DNA from: Dehalococcoidia bacterium
GTDB taxonomy: Bacteria > Chloroflexota > Dehalococcoidia > JACPQF01
NCBI GenBank assembly: GCA_030650265.1
Contig: JAUSEJ010001021.1
Span: 1-9,873 of the forward strand
Length of the DNA stretch: 9,873 nucleotides
Reading direction: 5' to 3'
Shown here: piece after piece, positions 6,034-9,873 of the stretch
Layout: every line of letters begins with the position of its first letter
How positions within the stretch are numbered: position 1 is the first letter of the stretch
Notes under the pieces: model-generated
Databases searched by the model: none
What the model was told of the DNA's origin: nothing
Seen by the model: the letters and a program-made list of their open reading frames with translations, nothing else
Made by a program: the position numbers and the translations under genes

Positions 6034-7830
6034 ATGCGGTCGAAATTCGCCATAGCCACCATTTTGGTAGTCCTGTCTATAGGCGCGTGGCCAATTACGC
6101 CGGTTTCAGAATCAGAGTTGAGTCTCAGTCTCTCGGCCAGTAGGACCAGCCCGCAGTCGGGGCAGAGTGTGACCCTCACGGCCAGAGCCAATAATGACGT
6201 AGAAGCAACCCAAAGTGGATTCTACATCTATGACACTACGGCAGATAAGATTGTAGCGACTTGCCCGAACGGCACAACCTGTACGGCAAGTGTAACTGAG
6301 ACCGACACTCATGCCTACGTGGCAGGCGTGGGCGACTTCGCCGGAACCGGAATTGAAGCCCAATCCTCGAACGTTTTGGTCACCTGGCCACAGCAATTGA
6401 ACTGGAGTATTAGCCTGTCGGCCAGTAGCACCAACCCGCAGTCGTGGCAGAGTGTGACCCTCACAGCGCAGACCATTCCTGACGTCGGTGAGACACCATG
6501 GTGGCTCTATGTCTATGATGTCTCGACGGGGAACAATGTTGCAACCTGCCGGAGCGGAACTAGCTGTACGGCTTCTGTCTCCGGGTCCGATTACCACTCC
6601 TATGTGGCACGCGTGGGCGTCTTCGCCGGAAACGACACACAGGCACAATCCTCGAGCGTTGTCGTCACCTGGCAGCAACCGTTGAACTGGAACGTCAGCC
6701 TGGCGGCCAGCGACACCAACCCGCAGTTCGGGCAGAATGTGACCCTCACGGCGCAAACCAACAATGACGTAGAGGCGACACCATGGAGACTCTATATCTA
6801 CAATATCACAGTGGACAAGAACGTAGCGACCTGCCAGAGCGGAACAGCCTGTGCGACGTCTGTCTCTGAAACTGATACACATGCCTATGTGGCGCGGGTA
6901 GGCGCCTTCGCGGGGACCGATACTCAGGCTCAATCATCAAGCGTTGCCGTCATCTGGCAACCACAGTTGAATTGGAGCGTGAGCCTGGCGGCAAGCGCGG
7001 CCAGCCCACTGGCCAACCAGCCGGTGACCCTAACGGCGAATGCCAATCAGGATGTGGGACCGACGAAATGGGGACTGCAGATCTACGATACGAATAGTGG
7101 CGCCGCCGTGCAGAACTGCGATTCCGGCACTATCTGCACCATCCAGGTCTCTGCCCCGGGAGGCGCCGGCCGCACCTATGGGGCTCGCATCGGCAAGTTC
7201 GATGGGACGGAGACTCAAGTTAAGTCCTCGCCCGTTACCGTCAACTGGGCCAGCTTACCATCTTCCTCTGACAATATCAGTCTACCCAGACCCGTACCTT
7301 CTTTTTACCAGAACTACAAGGACAGCAAAGGCTACTGGGGAGCCAAACTTCTCGGCTTCAACACGGACAGCAGGTACGACATCGGCCGCTACGGCTGCAC
7401 CATCACCAGCCTCGCAGACCTCTTTAACTACTACCAGACAGGCTTAACGGATCCAGGGAAACTTAACGATGCACTCGTCGCTCTTGGCAGGAACGTCGTA
7501 TTTCTGGACGGTGGCGGTTACCTTGGCAGTTGGGACAATCTAAACAAGCTACCGGCATCCGCAAAGCCGACCGGGGTCACCTTCCGCGCTCTCGGTGGGC
7601 CGTCCGATACCAACACCGTGGATCAAGAGCTCCGCGCAGGCCGCCCGGTGCTGGCGTTTGTAATGTATGGCCCTGTAGGCGGGCAGAACACGCATTTTGT
7701 CGTCATAAGTGGGAAGAAGAACGGCAGATACACCATGAGTGACCCGGCCTACGGCCGTAGCGACCAGACACTACAGGACCTTGGCTACACTGTCTACAGT
7801 TTTGTCTATTTCAATGGGCCGTCAAGATAG
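6034..7830 (+). CDS. Secreted protein: four 95-aa Ig-like repeats plus C39-like cysteine peptidase domain
   Basis: 598 residues from ATG 6034, chosen because GGTGGAGG (6021-6028) lies five bases before it; a GTG at 6022 falls inside that site. Residues 1-27 look like a signal peptide (Arg2/Lys4, a hydrophobic run, then a polar exit). Residues 30-409 are four tandem 95-residue repeats, each with a VTLTA strand, a CxxGTxC cysteine pair (77/83, 172/178, 267/273, 362/368) and a closing VTW-type strand, suggesting Ig-like folds with a local disulfide. Residues about 418-598 fit the C39-like peptidase fold: Cys455 in GRYGCTITSLADL, His554 in NTHFVVISG, and Asp570 in MSDPAYG form a plausible catalytic triad. 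Family members cleave or bind peptides outside the cell or at the wall; the target here is unknown. It has its own promoter and appears monocistronic. Confidence 0.88.
   Translation: MRSKFAIATILVVLSIGAWPITPVSESELSLSLSASRTSPQSGQSVTLTARANNDVEATQSGFYIYDTTADKIVATCPNGTTCTASVTETDTHAYVAGVGDFAGTGIEAQSSNVLVTWPQQLNWSISLSASSTNPQSWQSVTLTAQTIPDVGETPWWLYVYDVSTGNNVATCRSGTSCTASVSGSDYHSYVARVGVFAGNDTQAQSSSVVVTWQQPLNWNVSLAASDTNPQFGQNVTLTAQTNNDVEATPWRLYIYNITVDKNVATCQSGTACATSVSETDTHAYVARVGAFAGTDTQAQSSSVAVIWQPQLNWSVSLAASAASPLANQPVTLTANANQDVGPTKWGLQIYDTNSGAAVQNCDSGTICTIQVSAPGGAGRTYGARIGKFDGTETQVKSSPVTVNWASLPSSSDNISLPRPVPSFYQNYKDSKGYWGAKLLGFNTDSRYDIGRYGCTITSLADLFNYYQTGLTDPGKLNDALVALGRNVVFLDGGGYLGSWDNLNKLPASAKPTGVTFRALGGPSDTNTVDQELRAGRPVLAFVMYGPVGGQNTHFVVISGKKNGRYTMSDPAYGRSDQTLQDLGYTVYSFVYFNGPSR
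6121..7260 (+). repeat. Four tandem 285-bp coding repeats
   Basis: Units start at 6121, 6406, 6691 and 6976, each exactly 285 bases (95 codons), with the CxxGTxC cysteines at the same place in every unit. The first three units are close relatives even at DNA level (for example GAGTGTGACCCTCAC or near-matches recur at the same offset), while the fourth has diverged most. This points to in-frame duplications, the last of them fairly recent. Confidence 0.85.
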
Positions 7831-8172
7831 AGGTCTCTATTTCTTCTGAAAGATCGGAGTTACCGGGGCTTCAACCTGTTCAACTCCGACGATTTGGCCA
7901 TCTTCATCGCCCTGATGCGTGGTGAATGGCAGATTAGCGGCTTCCGCAATTCCAGCCTGCGCCGTGTCTTGAAAGGCCCCTCCGGTCATCAAATGTCCTC
8001 CTTTCAAGAAGGACTCAAACGGCTGCACCTCCACAACCTGATCAAGAAGGTCGGCCACACCTACAAGTATTACCTGACCGAAACTGGACGCCGGGCCATT
8101 CTGACGGCTTTGAAACTTCGCGAACTGGTCGCCATTCCATCTCTAGCCGCAGACATCCCGGCCCAGGCCTAA
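7831..8172 (+). pseudogene. Remnant: C-terminal winged-helix part of a larger protein
   Basis: From 7831 the frame stays open to TAA 8170-8172, giving 113 codons. From about 7858 it reads SYRGFNLFNSDDLAIFIAL, then GEWQISGFRNSSLRRVL, a helix-turn-helix-like stretch, KRLHLHNLIKKVG and a wing-like TYKYYLTETGRRAI before a LKLRELVAIPSLA tail. I recognise this pattern as the C-terminal domain of large uncharacterised proteins found in many bacteria, some beside mobile DNA; that memory is unverified. The expected long N-terminal part is absent. No ATG with a ribosome binding site precedes the domain; the only usable start, TTG 7894, lacks one and would cut the domain. The frame is the same as that of the preceding peptidase gene, separated only by its TAG at 7828-7830. 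A truncated pseudogene is the simplest reading; a small expressed DNA-binding protein of 92 residues is possible. Confidence 0.6.
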
Positions 8173-8388
8173 ATTTGTGCACATTCTGCATTCAACTTCA
8201 TTCGTTAGACACTACCTGGTGCTGGCCTGCGTAGCCGATCGAATCCTGCCCACAGATTATGCTTGACAGTTGCTATGGTGGGGAGAGGCCAGCTTCCTGT
8301 GGCTAGCCCTGCACTATTATCGCCTCGACGGACGCTTAGGACATAGGCCATCCACTCCTACGTCCCCCGCCCGCTTAATTGAAACTGG

Positions 8389-8403
8389 GTACGCCCGGCG
8401 TAC
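8389..8403. promoter_or_regulatory. Perfect 15-bp GC-rich palindrome, candidate regulator site
   Basis: GTACGCC-C-GGCGTAC is fully symmetrical around C8396. It lies about 50 bases upstream of the start point predicted from the TATAAT box at 8434, where activators commonly bind. The 10-mer TGGGTACGCC covering its left half (8386-8395) recurs at 8618-8627 nearer the sensor gene. Confidence 0.45.
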
Positions 8404-8410
8404 GAAAAGA

Positions 8411-8444
8411 TGGATTTCCTGGCGGCAAAGATATATAATATATC
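8411..8444 (+). promoter_or_regulatory. Candidate promoter with TATAAT inside a 15-bp AT palindrome
   Basis: TATAAT at 8434-8439 is a perfect -10; 17 bases upstream, TGGATT (8411-8416) matches only three of six -35 bases. The -10 lies inside GATATAT-A-ATATATC (8430-8444), a perfect 15-bp palindrome, which could be a repressor site or simply AT-rich promoter DNA. A weak -35 with a symmetrical site upstream would fit an activator-dependent promoter for the sensor gene, with a leader of about 235 bases. Confidence 0.5.
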
Positions 8445-8495
8445 CTTACATACATGGACACGAGGCAGATGGGGGCCAATAACGGGAGTGAATTT

Positions 8496-8549
8496 ATGAG
8501 TGGCGCGTCTCTATCGTCTTCGTGGTCATGCCAGCTAGATGCCTGGTAG
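8496..8549 (+). CDS. Possible 17-codon leader peptide ORF
   Basis: GGGAG (8484-8488) lies seven bases before ATG 8496, which opens a frame of 17 codons reading MSGASLSSSWSCQLDAW to TAG 8547-8549. It falls in the presumed leader between the TATAAT box and the sensor gene. An in-frame ATG at 8454 would give 31 codons. So short a frame could arise by chance; nothing but the ribosome binding site and its placement supports it. Confidence 0.25.
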   Translation: MSGASLSSSWSCQLDAW

Positions 8550-8617
8550 GTGAGCCTGCTTCCGGGCGGGTGGCGCGGCACGTCCATACTAGATCCGCGT
8601 CCTGCTCGGGCGGTGTG

Positions 8618-8627
8618 TGGGTACGCC
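8618..8627 (+). repeat. Second copy of 10-mer TGGGTACGCC
   Basis: This repeats 8386-8395, the left arm of the GC-rich palindrome, but without its symmetrical right half. It may be a half-site for the same DNA-binding protein, about 55 bases before the sensor start codon. Confidence 0.3.
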
Positions 8628-8681
8628 TGTTCCTAGGGGCATTAGTGTCATAGATAAGCAACTCGCTAGTGAGGCTGTATC

Positions 8682-9873
8682 ATGTTCTTGTCCGGCCTGA
8701 CGCTGCAACAAAGGATCGGGCTGCTAGTTTTCCTGGGCTTGGCCCCGGGCCTGGGCCTATTCGGTTGGCTCGGCATCCAAGCCATCAATGATAGTACCCT
8801 GCGCACCCTTGAAGAGCGCAAGGCTATGGCTGTGGTGATGGCCGGCCATCTGGACACGGACTTGACCAATATGTCGTCGCTCCTAAGCAAGCGTGCCGGT
8901 TTCGGCGGCGGGATGCCCTCGGAGCAACGGTTCCGGCAGAGCAGCCAGGATTTGATGGGCCTCTTATTGGACACGGGCATCACCACTCGAGGCATGTTCC
9001 TCTTGGATGAGAGGGGTTTCGTCATCCTGGTAGACCCGGACCAGCCTGGCGTCGTTGGGACTCCTCTCCGCGCTTACGAGGAGATTGGCCCCGCTTTGCA
9101 CGTGGGGCTCTCCACTATCTCGAGCCTGACGGATGCCCCGGCGACGGGGCATCCTGTTGTCTTTGCTGCCGTCCCCATTTTCGACGCTGCAAGGAATCCC
9201 GTTGGCTCCCTCGCCGTGGCCATAGATATCAACGGATCTATTATCGGCGGCTTTATCAAGCCCATAACCCTGGAGGAGACGGGCTACACTGAACTCATCG
9301 ATAACAATGGCATTGTCCTGGCTCGGAGCGAACGAGAGCGACCTCCGGATGCTTTCGAGAGGAGCGACCACCCGGAGCGCTTCTCCACCTTCGTCGCCCG
9401 GAGGGGTGCCACCGTGGGCGTCTGCCACCGGTGCCACGGACCCGAGGACCGGCCCCAGAGGAGCACGGACGTGTTTGCCTTCGCGCCCCTTGCCGCCGCG
9501 CCCTGGGGGGTTATGCTGCGGCAATCGGAGGAGGAAGCTTTCGCCATCGCTGCCCAGCTAAGGACCAGGCTCATCCTCGTGGGGGGCGTAGTGGTGGCCG
9601 GCGTTTTCCTGATGATTTGGCTTGTGATGCAAGGGGTGGTAAGGCCCATCAAGGTGCTGACCGACGCCTCGGCCAGGGTGGCAGCGGGAAATTTCGATGC
9701 GGTGCCCCGCCTTCGGCGTCGCGATGAGATCGGCCGTCTCAGCAATGCATTTGGCGCCATGGCTCGAGACCTGGATCGAGTTCAGAAAGAGCTCGTGGTC
9801 AGTAACAAGGAGCTCCTGGCCCTCAACTCAGTCGCCGCAGCCGTGGGCCAGTCCCTGGAGCTGGAGGAGGTGC
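8682..9873 (+). CDS. Transmembrane sensor (probable histidine kinase), dCache-CxxCH-HAMP-GAF, 3' truncated by window
   Basis: The frame from ATG 8682 (GAGG at 8671-8674, seven bases upstream) stays open to the window end, giving 397 residues. Helix 1 is about residues 11-32 and helix 2 about 297-317, flanking an extracytoplasmic sensor domain. That domain looks like dCache: FLLDERGFVILVDPD near 106-120, FAAVPIFDAARNPVGSLAVA, then YTELIDNNGIVLARS. Near its end is CHRCHG (Cys248, Cys251, His252), the CxxCH signature of covalent c-type haem attachment. A HAMP domain follows (about 318-371: RPIKVLTDASARVAAGNF, then RRDEIGRLSNAFGAM), then a coiled stretch and LLALNSVAAAVGQSLELEEV, the usual opening of a GAF domain in bacterial sensor kinases. 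It probably senses a redox-active molecule or gas and relays this to a kinase beyond the window. Kinase identity is inferred, as no catalytic domain is visible; a chemoreceptor or cyclase is possible. Confidence 0.85.
   Translation, partial: MFLSGLTLQQRIGLLVFLGLAPGLGLFGWLGIQAINDSTLRTLEERKAMAVVMAGHLDTDLTNMSSLLSKRAGFGGGMPSEQRFRQSSQDLMGLLLDTGITTRGMFLLDERGFVILVDPDQPGVVGTPLRAYEEIGPALHVGLSTISSLTDAPATGHPVVFAAVPIFDAARNPVGSLAVAIDINGSIIGGFIKPITLEETGYTELIDNNGIVLARSERERPPDAFERSDHPERFSTFVARRGATVGVCHRCHGPEDRPQRSTDVFAFAPLAAAPWGVMLRQSEEEAFAIAAQLRTRLILVGGVVVAGVFLMIWLVMQGVVRPIKVLTDASARVAAGNFDAVPRLRRRDEIGRLSNAFGAMARDLDRVQKELVVSNKELLALNSVAAAVGQSLELEEV

Larger units (their letters stand above)
8173..8681. other. 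Intergenic region with palindromes and candidate promoter
   Basis: About 500 bases without a supportable gene of normal size. From 8173 to about 8380 I see nothing beyond an isolated TTGACA (8263-8268) without a matching -10. From 8386 on there are two perfect palindromes, a TATAAT box, a possible 17-codon ORF and a repeated 10-mer, all upstream of the sensor gene and described separately. Confidence 0.5.

Noticed and set aside
6112..6933. 273-codon open frame on the minus strand
   Set aside because: It is a mirror of the tandem repeats of the secreted protein; its length comes from the repeated sequence lacking stops in that frame.
8263..8268. Perfect TTGACA -35 box
   Set aside because: No acceptable -10 at 15-19 bases downstream, so it is not called a promoter.
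8964..9524. 186-codon open frame on the minus strand
   Set aside because: Shadow of the sensor gene, whose + strand frame shows clear cache, CxxCH and HAMP features.
1..9873. CRISPR array, tRNA or rRNA genes
   Set aside because: No regularly spaced short direct repeats, cloverleaf-like arms or conserved rRNA sequence were seen on either strand; the only regular repeats are the 285-bp coding units.

Overview
This is a moderately GC-rich bacterial window with typical bacterial ribosome binding sites and sigma70-like promoter elements. The gene set suggests an environmental Chloroflexota-like bacterium: a TPR-rich lytic transglycosylase, a secreted protein with CxxGTxC Ig-like repeats and a C39-like peptidase domain, a cache sensor carrying a CxxCH motif, and a helix-AP-type antitoxin/MazF pair. 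This assignment rests on remembered family distributions only; no search was run. All supported genes lie on the + strand.

Layout. Positions 1-173 hold the 3' end of an unidentified gene, closed by a strong hairpin terminator (212-250). Positions 251-1134 carry no convincing gene but contain several inverted repeats and look like degenerate or non-coding DNA. Positions 1135-3552 encode a membrane-anchored, TPR-rich SLT-type lytic transglycosylase. Positions 3697-5859 form a tightly packed three-gene cluster: a ribbon-helix-helix antitoxin, a MazF/PemK-type RNase toxin (1-base overlap) and a 14-helix DHA2-type MFS exporter starting with TTG inside the toxin gene (14-base overlap). A well-formed promoter (5922-5950) precedes a secreted protein (6034-7830) with four exact 95-residue repeats and a C-terminal papain-like C39-family peptidase domain. 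Right after its stop codon, in the same frame, lies the orphan C-terminal part of a winged-helix protein (7831-8172), probably a gene remnant. Positions 8173-8681 are intergenic and hold two perfect 15-bp palindromes around a candidate promoter plus a possible 17-codon leader ORF. From 8682 to the window end runs the N-terminal 397 residues of a transmembrane sensor protein (dCache, CxxCH haem-attachment-like motif, HAMP, start of a probable GAF domain), probably a histidine kinase.

How they fit together. The transglycosylase and the secreted C39-like protein both act outside the membrane, on cell wall or extracellular peptides. The toxin, antitoxin and exporter appear to be co-transcribed, which is an unusual partnership. 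The truncated sensor looks like a redox- or gas-responsive receptor whose own promoter region may be regulated. I do not see one single new multi-gene system; the most noteworthy items are the CxxCH cache sensor with its palindromic promoter region, the toxin-antitoxin-exporter overlap and the 95-residue repeat protein.
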